From positions 3,658,001 to 3,722,000 of the forward strand of contig NZ_CP058907.1 of assembly GCF_013415845.1 (NCBI RefSeq): 64,000 nt of DNA, written 5' to 3'. Source of the stretch: Rhodopseudomonas palustris (GTDB lineage: Bacteria > Pseudomonadota > Alphaproteobacteria > Rhizobiales > Xanthobacteraceae). Within the stretch, counting starts at the first letter, position 1. Each line of letters starts with the position of its first letter. Positions 35,476 through 43,752 of the stretch are shown here, piece after piece. Below the pieces are notes generated by a model. It was not told the DNA's origin, did not search any database, and was given only the letters and a program-made list of their open reading frames with translations. Made by a program: the position numbers and the translations under genes.

Positions 35476-36969
35476 CTAGCGCCTGATGAACGATCGAACG
35501 AGATTGACGATCTTCGCTTCGGCGCCTGTTGGGCGCCCTGCGACAAACCAGAGCGCCAGAATCGCGACGGCATAGACTGCTGCAGCCAATAGAACTGCCC
35601 CCAGCAACTTCGCGGCCATCAGAACAATTTGCGGCTCGTGCTCCAGGTCACCGGTGAACGGATAGACCGCCGCGGCCATCACCGCGCTTGCCACGATCGA
35701 ACGCCAATGCTCTGCGACCTGCTTCCACGCGGACCAGCCAATTGTTTGTTGTGCCGCCCGCATCGACACCGCTGCCACGAATACAGCTGTCAGCATTCGC
35801 ATCCCGACCGCCCCCTCCATCCCGAACAGCCAGATCGCGACCAACAAAATCGGCATCTTGAAGAGCAATTCCGACAGCGCGATCGGAAACAGCGCCTGGG
35901 TCCTGTTCAACGACATCAACAGCGGCGATAGCGGCGACACGAACAGTGACGGAATAATCGACAGCGCCATGAACGCGACGATCGGCGAGATCACGATCCA
36001 TTTTTCGCCCAGCACCAGGCGGATCAGCGGATCCGCCACGAGGCCGAGTCCGATCAGCACCGGAAGGCCGACGCAGACGATCATCGCGGCGCTTGCCCGA
36101 TACGCATCTTTCAATCGCGTGGGATTGTCGCGGATCAGCGAAAACGCCACGGTGAGCGGATTGAGAAGCTGGACGATGATCACCTGGGTCGGCAACGACG
36201 CCAGATTTGATGCCATGGAGAACCGCCCGAGATCCTGACGGCTCACCATCCGCCCCAGCATCAACTGGTCGATCTGCCAGTTCATCGCCCCGACAAGCTG
36301 ATTGATCGTGGACCAGCGCACAAAGGCGGAGAATTCGCCCCATTCGGCCAGCGACAGCCGCGGCCGATACCTGAACGCGATGTGGCTCGCGACGGCTATC
36401 GTGAGCGGCGTCGCGATCGTCCCGACAGCGATCGCCCAATACGACCCCGTGCACCAGGCAACCACGACCGACACCACCAGGGATGTCAGCTTGCCCATCG
36501 CCTCCAGGGCAACGATCGGCCGATAATCCATCCGACGGGTAAATTCAGTGATCCGCGGACTTCCCAGGCTCCGGACTGCGGGCGCAGTACCGAGCACAGC
36601 AATCAGCCAGATCAACCTTTCATCCCGGTACAGTTCGGCGATCAGCCACGACAACGCGGTCACGACCACCATCAAGGCACAGGACCGCAACAGCCCCACG
36701 GTGAAGGCGGTGTCGTAGTGTCGTTTGGTGGGATTTCTCACTCTGATGAGCGCCACGCCGATCGGGATTTCCATCACCGCCTCGACGATGAAGATCACCG
36801 ACATCGCGATGGCTACGATGCCGAAGTCGGCAGGCGTCAGCAGCCGGCCCAGCAAGCTCAAGGTGATCAGATCGATACAACGCGTGATCAGGCGTGAGGC
36901 GACCAGCAGGCCGGCGCTCGCGGCGGCTCGCGCACCAACCGGCGCCTCAGAGTGACTCTCGGAGCCCAT
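35476..36969 (-). CDS. Polysaccharide flippase (Wzx/MOP type)
   Basis: 497 residues from the ATG at 36969, with about 12-14 transmembrane helices. The N-terminal helix pattern SAGLLVASRLITRCIDLITLSLLGRLLTPADFGIVAIA is typical of the oligosaccharide-flippase branch of the MOP superfamily (xxLGRxLxPxDFGxxA). It should move the lipid-linked repeat unit across the inner membrane for the Wzy protein. An in-frame TTG at 37008 would add 13 residues, but no ribosome site supports it. It is followed on the plus side by the acyltransferase gene, read in the same direction 141 bases upstream. Confidence 0.9.
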   Translation of the reverse strand: MGSESHSEAPVGARAAASAGLLVASRLITRCIDLITLSLLGRLLTPADFGIVAIAMSVIFIVEAVMEIPIGVALIRVRNPTKRHYDTAFTVGLLRSCALMVVVTALSWLIAELYRDERLIWLIAVLGTAPAVRSLGSPRITEFTRRMDYRPIVALEAMGKLTSLVVSVVVAWCTGSYWAIAVGTIATPLTIAVASHIAFRYRPRLSLAEWGEFSAFVRWSTINQLVGAMNWQIDQLMLGRMVSRQDLGRFSMASNLASLPTQVIIVQLLNPLTVAFSLIRDNPTRLKDAYRASAAMIVCVGLPVLIGLGLVADPLIRLVLGEKWIVISPIVAFMALSIIPSLFVSPLSPLLMSLNRTQALFPIALSELLFKMPILLVAIWLFGMEGAVGMRMLTAVFVAAVSMRAAQQTIGWSAWKQVAEHWRSIVASAVMAAAVYPFTGDLEHEPQIVLMAAKLLGAVLLAAAVYAVAILALWFVAGRPTGAEAKIVNLVRSFIRR

Positions 36970-37110
36970 CACCCACCAGACATCAAACCCGCGACGCCGC
37001 GCCGGCAAAGAGGTGAGCCATCATCGCTCTGCAGTTGCGCGGTTGCACGAGCGCCTGGGCTCGCAACGGCGAAACCCGGCAGGCACTGGGGCATCTTCCG
37101 GCAATAGGCT

Positions 37111-38247
37111 TCACGACCGCAATTCCCCGACCGGATGATCCCTCTGTGGCGACCCAGCCAACAGCGGCTTGATCGCTCGGCTCAGAGGCCGCTCCACAAG
37201 TGCCCAACCGGCGACGCCGCTCGCAACGACCAGAATGGTCAAGATCACGACATTGAGGTCGAACGGCAACATTCCGAAACCAAGGTGGGACATCACGATG
37301 CCCCACATCGGCAGCGCGAACACTTGAAACAGATAGATCGAATAGGATGCATCGCCCAGCACCGCGGCCAGCCGACGCGGTCGCCCCTGCCCCACGTCGA
37401 GGTTCGTCGCCGCAACGACGATCCCCGCAGCCGGGATACCCCAGAATGCAAACCGACCAGCACCCTGCTCGTCCGGCGTCCAATATACGGTCGCCAACAA
37501 AGCAACCAGTGACAAGGCCGCCAGGACGCGCGCGGCCTTGACTGACAGTTGCCCCCCCGACAGCTTCCAATAGGCGATTCCGATGCCGAGCAGAAACTCC
37601 AGCAGCAGCCAACTCGTCGCGAATTTCGCCCAGGGCGCGGCCGGCGCCAAGGCAACTCCCAGGCCGACCAGTACGGTAAACGACGCGAGCAAAAATGGTA
37701 GCGCCGCCGCGCGCGGCAACGTCAGAAGCAGCCCAAAGACCAGATAGAAGAACATCTCGTAATTCAGCGTCCACCCCACCCCGATGACAGGCGACAGCTC
37801 CCGTCCGGGAGCGGGAATGGGGAGGAACAGATACGAGCCGGCGATCCACGCCAGGTCGGCTGCCGCGTAATGCGTTGTGAATAACCCCGGTGACAGCACC
37901 GTGACCGACACTGCGACCGTGGTCAGCAACCAATACAGCGGCACGATTCTCGTGATCCGCTTCTTGAAAAATCCAGTCACCGCTCCCGACTGGCCGAAAT
38001 CGTTCCGATGCACATACAGCATCACGAAGCCGGAGATCACGAAGAACAGGTCCACACCAGCATCGCCAACTCTGACCTGGCCGGAGATGCCGTCAAACAG
38101 GTGCGAGCCCGCCTTTCCCTCAGGGAACAAATAGCCGATCCGCGTCGTCGCATGAGTAAACACCACGGCGGTGGCCGCGAACGCACGAAGCAATTGGATC
38201 GCATCGATCCGCCTTCTGTTGACATCTATATCAACAGAGCCCGTCAA
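37111..38247 (-). CDS. Membrane O-acyltransferase (acyltransferase 3 / OafA-like)
   Basis: About 378 residues with about ten helices. IDAIQLLRAFAATAVVFTHATTRIG carries the family's R...H signature, and VDLFFVISGFVM and ITRIVPLYWLLTT are typical. It decorates polysaccharide sugars with acyl groups. The start is uncertain: TTG at 38247 (GGGAG nine bases upstream) or GTG at 38316. The conserved domain needs residues coded from about 38205 on, so the shared palindrome at 38219-38234 falls within the first codons (VDIDVN). Binding there could act as a roadblock. Confidence 0.82.
   Translation of the reverse strand: MTGSVDIDVNRRRIDAIQLLRAFAATAVVFTHATTRIGYLFPEGKAGSHLFDGISGQVRVGDAGVDLFFVISGFVMLYVHRNDFGQSGAVTGFFKKRITRIVPLYWLLTTVAVSVTVLSPGLFTTHYAAADLAWIAGSYLFLPIPAPGRELSPVIGVGWTLNYEMFFYLVFGLLLTLPRAAALPFLLASFTVLVGLGVALAPAAPWAKFATSWLLLEFLLGIGIAYWKLSGGQLSVKAARVLAALSLVALLATVYWTPDEQGAGRFAFWGIPAAGIVVAATNLDVGQGRPRRLAAVLGDASYSIYLFQVFALPMWGIVMSHLGFGMLPFDLNVVILTILVVASGVAGWALVERPLSRAIKPLLAGSPQRDHPVGELRS
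38219..38234. promoter_or_regulatory. Shared palindromic operator, copy 4 (acyltransferase start)
   Basis: TTGAC-atctat-ATCAA, with matched CTG/CAG outer bases, so the arms CTGTTGA/TCAACAG are symmetrical. Unlike the other copies it overlaps the presumed first codons of the acyltransferase gene. It also faces the DegT gene some 640 bases away. Confidence 0.55.
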
Positions 38248-38856
38248 CGTTTGTCGCTCCCGACACAAACACCCATTGATCCAACCGCCTCCAATCGGCA
38301 GTTTACAACACGACACTCATTTTTTGCGTCTTCGATCCATGCTGATCTTGTTCAATCTCTTCCGCAACAAACATCTTGGCGACGATCCGAGTGGGTTAAC
38401 TCGCAACGGCAGTCGGGTCGGCCCTGCCGCGCAGTACGGCCGCACAGGGCTTCCGCCTGGAGAGTTCCTGAGGTGACAACGCAAGCGCCCCCCGAGAGCT
38501 GCCAACGTAGAGGCAACGGTTGAGAAATGCAGTGAGCAACAGGCCCACCCCCGGCGGAGGATGTTGACCGCGCGAGGTAAACTCGGTTTTCTGGATCAGA
38601 ACGTTGTCGTCGCACCACACATCTATGACGCCCAGGCACACGCGGGAAATGCTGAGCGGTGGTACATCAGGCCGCCTGTTTCGGCGCCATCGCGCACTCT
38701 TAACGATCACTCACTCAATGTGACTGTGGCTACACGGATCGTCGAACCAGCCTCGCGGATTCATTATGTTTGGACCGATCACTTGCTGATCGCCCATTGC
38801 TCCGATACGTACAACGGATAAACTTCGGACTAAATGCAACGAATTGGGGTCCTCGA
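38248..38856. other. Divergent leader region before the DegT gene
   Basis: About 600 bases. An 86-codon frame beginning at 38561 runs through it, but its ATG directly abuts a GGAGG without spacing and its composition is not convincing. The region probably holds the promoter and a long leader for the aminotransferase gene. Confidence 0.4.
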
Positions 38857-40002
38857 ATGCCGCGCGTTGGATTCTCGGAGTGGCTCGCGTTAACGAAGGT
38901 AGTCGCTCGCGGTCAGCTGTTGCGTTACCGCGGAGGCGAGCAAGGCTACACAACCCAGTTCGAGCAAAATCTCGAAAAGCAAATCGGCGTCAAGCACGCC
39001 CTGACGGTGAACAGCGGAACAAGCGCGCTGATCTCGGCGCTCGCAGCCGCAGGTATAGGTCCCGGTGACGAGGTCCTCGTTCCCGCCTATACGTGGGTGG
39101 CGACCGCGATCGCCCCGCTCATGGTCGGCGCTGTCCCGATCGTCGTCGACGTCAACGAAAGCCTGACGATCGACCCGGAAGACATCAAGCGGAAGATCAC
39201 GCCCTACACCAAGGCGATCATGCCTGTTCACATGCTCAATCTGGTGTGTGACATGGACTCGATCGTGGCGATCGCTCGCGAGCATCGGCTCAAGATCATT
39301 GAAGACGCATGTCAGGCTGTCGGGCTGACCTACAAAGGACGTCGCGTCGGCACGATCGGCGACGCCGGCGCGTATAGTTTCAACCAATTCAAGAACCTCA
39401 ATTCTGGCGAGGGCGGCGCGGTTCTGACCAATGATGACCGTCTCTTTACCCGCGCTCGAATGTTCCACGATGCCGGGAGCTACACGCGGGAATACTCTTA
39501 CGAGTCCAACGAAGCGCCCTTCACCGGCATGAACTTCAAGGTCTCGGAGCTGACTGGCGCGGTCCTTCACGCACAGCTGCCCAAGCTCGACCCCCTGATT
39601 TCTCGCCTGCGCGCTCGCTACCCGATCATGGTGAAGCACTTATCCAAGACCAATAAGCTCCGGGTCTCGCCGCACAACGATCCGGAAAACGCCGCCGGAC
39701 TGACGGTGATTCTCGACACAGCGGAAGACGCCAAGAAGTTCGCGCAGAACCGGGGTGTCGATCGGCTGATCGACACCGGCCGCCACGTCTATACCAATTG
39801 GCGGCCGATCATGACCCAGCGCACCTTCGATGACCGGATGAATCCGTGGAAGTGGGCCAAACGAGACATCCAATACTCGGAAGATATGTGCAGCAAGACT
39901 CTCGACATCCTGTCGCGAACCTGCCGCGTGTCTCTTGGGCCGCAATACCCGATTCCGTTCATGGAATGGCGCGGACGGTCCCTCCTCAAGGCGGTGTCCT
40001 AG
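38857..40002 (+). CDS. DegT/DnrJ/EryC1/StrS-type sugar aminotransferase
   Basis: 381 residues from the ATG at 38857 (GGGG seven bases upstream); a TTG frame from 38770 would add 29 residues that do not look conserved. PLP fold features: ALTVNSGTSALISAL (phosphate contact), DEVLVPAYTWVATA, IIEDACQAVGLTYKG (Asp for the pyridine N), and FNQFKNLNSGEGG with the Schiff-base Lys. These enzymes make amino sugars from nucleotide-linked keto sugars, so the polysaccharide probably contains an amino sugar. The adjacent GT25 gene follows 75 bases later. Confidence 0.87.
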   Translation: MPRVGFSEWLALTKVVARGQLLRYRGGEQGYTTQFEQNLEKQIGVKHALTVNSGTSALISALAAAGIGPGDEVLVPAYTWVATAIAPLMVGAVPIVVDVNESLTIDPEDIKRKITPYTKAIMPVHMLNLVCDMDSIVAIAREHRLKIIEDACQAVGLTYKGRRVGTIGDAGAYSFNQFKNLNSGEGGAVLTNDDRLFTRARMFHDAGSYTREYSYESNEAPFTGMNFKVSELTGAVLHAQLPKLDPLISRLRARYPIMVKHLSKTNKLRVSPHNDPENAAGLTVILDTAEDAKKFAQNRGVDRLIDTGRHVYTNWRPIMTQRTFDDRMNPWKWAKRDIQYSEDMCSKTLDILSRTCRVSLGPQYPIPFMEWRGRSLLKAVS

Positions 40003-40077
40003 AGACATCCGAATGCGTGCATTCAGCGCGACATTTTCAACGTGACGCTGAATGCTCCGAGATCAAAGCCATAGGCA

Positions 40078-40884
40078 ATGAACCCATCGGTCAAAATCGT
40101 CGTTCTGAGCTTACCGACTGCCACTGCGCGCCGAAGCCAGATGTCCGCCATGCTCGGCAACACGTCGCTGGACTGGCAGTACTTCGACGCTCACGCCTCA
40201 CTGATGTGCCCTAACCTGCACTATGACGGCGCAGAGCTGCGGCGACACTTCGGACGCAATCTGTCTCCTCCGGAAATCGCCGTTTGCTCGAGCCACGCAG
40301 CGATTCTCCAGGAGTTTGTCGACCGCAATCAGGCCGATTACATCCTGGTCCTCGAAGACGACGTCATCTTCGATACCGATTTTCCGCTTGACCAGTTCTG
40401 CGCCTTCTGCGCCAGCAACGGATTGGAATACGTCCGGTTGTTCGGCAAGCATTACGCCAAGGCGGTTCACCTCGGCTTCTTCTACGACCGGTCGATCGTC
40501 CGCTTCACCACGAGCCCGGCCGGCGCCCAAGCCTATCTGATGTCGCGCATGGCCGCGCGGCGGTTCCTCGACAGCTACCGATCAATCCGAGCCACGGTTG
40601 ATCTCGCCATGGATTCGTTCTGGATTACGCAGCTGCCGATCTACTCGATCTTTCCCTACCCCATTATCGAGAGGTTCTCGCCAACCTCAATCCCGATGCC
40701 TCCACACACGGTTGAAGTCCGGGGGCTCGAGCATGCCATCTGGCAGGGAGCGCGGGTCGTCAACAAGGCCAAGAAAATCCTGACGAATGCCAAGCTTCGC
40801 AAGAGCGACGAGAGCTTGCGGCAGCGCCACTGGCAGTTTCGGCAAGTCGGGCGGGTGGATGTCGAGCAACGACGCGATCCATGA
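40078..40884 (+). CDS. Glycosyltransferase family 25
   Basis: 268 residues. VKIVVLSLPTATARRSQM opens the fold, SPPEIAVCSSHAAILQEF is the characteristic GT25 helix (E-x-x-C-x-x-S-H), and ILVLEDDVIFD gives the metal-binding EDD. The TTSPAGAQAYLMSRMAARRFL segment is also typical (GxxxYxxxxxxA). GT25 members add Gal, Glc or related sugars in LPS and capsule synthesis. No membrane segment is seen. It lies between the sugar aminotransferase and a GT4 gene, which starts 30 bases after its stop. Confidence 0.85.
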   Translation: MNPSVKIVVLSLPTATARRSQMSAMLGNTSLDWQYFDAHASLMCPNLHYDGAELRRHFGRNLSPPEIAVCSSHAAILQEFVDRNQADYILVLEDDVIFDTDFPLDQFCAFCASNGLEYVRLFGKHYAKAVHLGFFYDRSIVRFTTSPAGAQAYLMSRMAARRFLDSYRSIRATVDLAMDSFWITQLPIYSIFPYPIIERFSPTSIPMPPHTVEVRGLEHAIWQGARVVNKAKKILTNAKLRKSDESLRQRHWQFRQVGRVDVEQRRDP

Positions 40885-40914
40885 ACAGAGTGCCGTAGAC
40901 TGGAGTGGTATCCG

Positions 40915-42033
40915 TTGAAGGTCGCGATCGTACACTACTGGTTCGTCGGAATGCGGGGCGGCGAAAAGGTGATCGAGGCTCTGTGTGAACTCTACCCGCA
41001 GGCCGACATTTTCACTCATGTATTCGTCCTCGAGGCCGTGAGCGACAGGATCCGACGTCATCGCGTGACGACGTCGTTCATCAACTCCCTGCCCCGCGCC
41101 AGCTCGATGTATAAGTCGTACCTGCCGCTGATGCCGCTGGCGCTGGAGCACCTCGATCTGAGTGGCTACGACCTGGTCATCAGCAGCGAGTCCGGCCCGG
41201 CCAAAGGGATTATCCCGCCACCGGATGCACTGCACGTGTGTTACTGCCATACGCCGATGCGGTATATCTGGAATATGTACCACGACTATCGGAATGGCGC
41301 CGGCAGGCTGACGAAATTGCTGATGCCGCCGTTGGCTCACTATCTTCGGATGTGGGATGTTTCGACCGCATCCCGCGTCGACAGCTTCATCGCAAATTCG
41401 GCGACAGTTGCAGACCGGGTCCGCCGATACTATCGCCGAGACTCCGTCGTCATCCATCCTCCCGTCGACACCGCCGCATTCACCCCCGTTCCGGCATCAG
41501 AACTGGGCGACTACTACCTGATGGCCGGCGAGCTCGTGGCCTATAAACGACCGGATCTGGCCGTCCAGGCGTTCAACCAGATCGGCCGAAAGCTCGTTGT
41601 GATCGGCGGCGGAGAGATGCTGAACGAATTGAAGCGGATCGCCGGACCGAATGTGACCGTCATGGGGTCGCAGCCGTTCGAAGTCTTGAGACACCACTAC
41701 ATGCATTGCCGCGCTCTGATTTTTCCCGGCGAGGAAGATTTCGGCATGGTTCCAGTGGAAGCGATGGCCGCCGGGCGTCCGGTGATCGCGTTCGGTAAAG
41801 GCGGCGCGACCGAGACCGTCGTGCCGGGGCTCTCAGGGTTGTTCTTTCAGGCCCAGGAGGTCGAGCAGATCCGCTCGGCGATCCTCCAGCTCGATGACAT
41901 CGAAATCGATCCGGCGAAGATCTCGAGCCATGCCGCCCGGTTCGGCAAACAGGCCTTCTTTAACGGTTTCCGCTCGCACATCGACCAGTTGTTGGCAGCA
42001 AAGGCGGAGGCCTCCGCGCGCAACAGAGGCTAG
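40915..42033 (+). CDS. Glycosyltransferase, family 4 (mannosyltransferase-like)
   Basis: 372 residues from TTG. VAIVHYWFVGMRGGEKVIEAL and the CYCHTPMRYIWNMY motif are strongly conserved in the GT4 branch that includes mannosyltransferases of acetan, xanthan-like and LPS loci. The donor site is FPGEEDFGMVPVEAMAAGRPVIA. It adds a sugar on the cytoplasmic face. It converges on the metallophosphatase gene, with which it overlaps by four bases at the 3' ends. Confidence 0.88.
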   Translation: MKVAIVHYWFVGMRGGEKVIEALCELYPQADIFTHVFVLEAVSDRIRRHRVTTSFINSLPRASSMYKSYLPLMPLALEHLDLSGYDLVISSESGPAKGIIPPPDALHVCYCHTPMRYIWNMYHDYRNGAGRLTKLLMPPLAHYLRMWDVSTASRVDSFIANSATVADRVRRYYRRDSVVIHPPVDTAAFTPVPASELGDYYLMAGELVAYKRPDLAVQAFNQIGRKLVVIGGGEMLNELKRIAGPNVTVMGSQPFEVLRHHYMHCRALIFPGEEDFGMVPVEAMAAGRPVIAFGKGGATETVVPGLSGLFFQAQEVEQIRSAILQLDDIEIDPAKISSHAARFGKQAFFNGFRSHIDQLLAAKAEASARNRG

Positions 42034-42806
42034 CCGGTCGCCAGCACCGTGAGGGCGTCGCGATCCACCACCAGGCACGTCAGGTGTCCGGTGGCAAAGG
42101 CGCCGGTATCGATATTGATCCTGTTCGATCGAACATCGATCCGCTGAACAGGCGTATGACCGTGCACAACCAATTTTTCGAAATTCATCGTCGACGACAG
42201 GAATTCGTCCCGTATCCAGAGAAGATCTCGTTCGGTCTGGTCGGAGAGTGCAACACCAGGCTTCACGCCGGCATGGGCGAAGAACACGTTGCCGCAGGAA
42301 AACGTGCTCTGCAGCCCCTTCAAGAACCGATGATGTGCATCGGGAAGACTGTCCCGGAACGCAGACTGCAGTTCTGCAACCCCCGATTCCGACAACACCT
42401 TCTTCGGTTCTATGCCGTAGGACACTAACGTCTCAACCCCGCCGAGGCGCCGCATCCAGTTTTCGAAGACGCCCTCATCGGACAGGCATTTCATCGCGAC
42501 GGCCTCATGATTGCCGCGGAGAAAGACGAGCTCCCTTTCACGTGATCTCCGGATCAGGCTGTCGATGACGTCGCGGGATTTTGGACCACGATCGATGTAG
42601 TCGCCAAGGAACACACAGACCGGGCGAACCACCGGGCGCTTGGCCAAGTCATCGTCGATCAGGCGAAAGAGCCGCTCCATGAGATCGGCCCTGCCGTGCA
42701 CATCACCGACCGCATAAATCCGCAATCCGTCGGGCAGAAAGGGCAACCAGCGCTCAAATTTCCCTGAATCGAGATCCTGTTCAGCTTTCCCACCCCATCT
42801 GCTCAC
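42030..42806 (-). CDS. Calcineurin-like metallophosphoesterase
   Basis: 258 residues. All PPP-type metal motifs are seen: GDVHGRAD (about residue 33), GDYIDRG (about 68), GNHEA (about 97), and later His in FAHAGVKPG and VHGHTPV. The family includes bacterial Ser/Thr phosphatases and diadenosine tetraphosphatases. In EPS loci it could oppose a kinase or hydrolyse a nucleotide by-product, but the sequence does not decide. The start is GTG at 42806, with no nearby ATG. The upstream interval is shared with the plus-strand wzc unit and contains the shared palindrome. Confidence 0.88.
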   Translation of the reverse strand: MSRWGGKAEQDLDSGKFERWLPFLPDGLRIYAVGDVHGRADLMERLFRLIDDDLAKRPVVRPVCVFLGDYIDRGPKSRDVIDSLIRRSRERELVFLRGNHEAVAMKCLSDEGVFENWMRRLGGVETLVSYGIEPKKVLSESGVAELQSAFRDSLPDAHHRFLKGLQSTFSCGNVFFAHAGVKPGVALSDQTERDLLWIRDEFLSSTMNFEKLVVHGHTPVQRIDVRSNRINIDTGAFATGHLTCLVVDRDALTVLATG

Positions 42807-42872
42807 AGCGCTTCAGCCTCTCGCCCAAAGGTACCGCTACTCAGATTCAACATGTCCCCCTATCTGCCTCCC

Positions 42873-42888
42873 GTGACATACATGTCAA
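42873..42888. promoter_or_regulatory. Shared palindromic operator, copy 5 (wzc unit / metallophosphatase)
   Basis: GTGAC-atacat-GTCAA followed by CACG. The right half is perfect and the left has one mismatch. It sits 67 bases from the metallophosphatase start and 167 bases before the secreted-protein gene that leads the wzc unit. Confidence 0.65.
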
Positions 42889-43055
42889 CACGAAGGAAAC
42901 TCGTTATCTTTCATAGCCATACTGGGCTCGATTACGAGCCCCCCTTGTTGATCACAATCAACTATAACGCCCGACCGTTGTTGAACCTATGGGGCGTTTA
43001 ATGTATCTAAAAACTACAAAATTTATATTCATAAACAGTACCTTGGAGTCGTCAG

Positions 43056-43694
43056 ATGGCGAGCAGGCTGGGTCGCATAGCGCTTTTAGCGGCTGTTTCT
43101 TCCATACCATTCTATAGCGGGTCGGCCGCGGCAGCCTGCATCAATCCGCCTCTCACCGAACAGGCGATCGCACAGTTCAGATCAAATCCGAAGGCGTTAC
43201 TCAATCCAACGACCGATGGTCGCGCGGTGGAAACGACCGTTCGCGACTTGGTTGGCACCGACGCCACACTCGCCATGGACATCGCGAAAATAGCAGCAGG
43301 CGCACCGCCGCGGCTGAAGACGGCGATCGCCGCCGGTCTTGCACAGGCGGCCACCGCTTGCACTACAATCGACGCTCAGTCAGCCATGCTGATCCAGCAA
43401 GCTGTCGCCTCGGTGCCGGACGGTGACTTCCAGGCGACGTTCGCGGCGATCGCCGGAGATCTTTCAACGGCTGCAACAGCCGCAGCGGCTGCCTCCGCGA
43501 GCAGCGCCGCTGGAAGCGTCATCATTACCAACCCGAACCGCTCGGCTCGTGCCCCCCTGAACCCCGCCGTCGGGGGCGGCACCACGCTGCTAACTCAGAT
43601 TACCGCGGGCGCACGCGCCATCGTCGCTGTCGATGGAACGGACAGCAACGTCAAGTCAGTTACGGCTGGAGGGTCGGTCAGCGCTACACGCTGA
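43056..43694 (+). CDS. Secreted Ala-rich hypothetical protein of the polysaccharide locus
   Basis: 212 residues. The signal peptide ends about residue 27 (GSAAAA). The mature part is helical and Ala-rich, with two Cys (about residues 28 and 108) that could form a disulphide, then a Ser/Gly/Thr-rich tail. TTGGAG seven bases before the ATG supports the start. It is placed 58 bases before the wzc-like gene and behind an operator copy, which suggests a role in polysaccharide export. I do not recognise the family. Confidence 0.7.
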   Translation: MASRLGRIALLAAVSSIPFYSGSAAAACINPPLTEQAIAQFRSNPKALLNPTTDGRAVETTVRDLVGTDATLAMDIAKIAAGAPPRLKTAIAAGLAQAATACTTIDAQSAMLIQQAVASVPDGDFQATFAAIAGDLSTAATAAAAASASSAAGSVIITNPNRSARAPLNPAVGGGTTLLTQITAGARAIVAVDGTDSNVKSVTAGGSVSATR

Positions 43695-43752
43695 GCGCCG
43701 CCTGATAGTTGTATTCTTCGTATCAACGCCGATGTCGGTTTAGGACTGCCGT

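Noticed and set aside
38561..38821. An 86-codon frame before the DegT gene
   Set aside because: Its ATG directly touches the GGAGG with no spacing, and the sequence has no recognisable or structured features.
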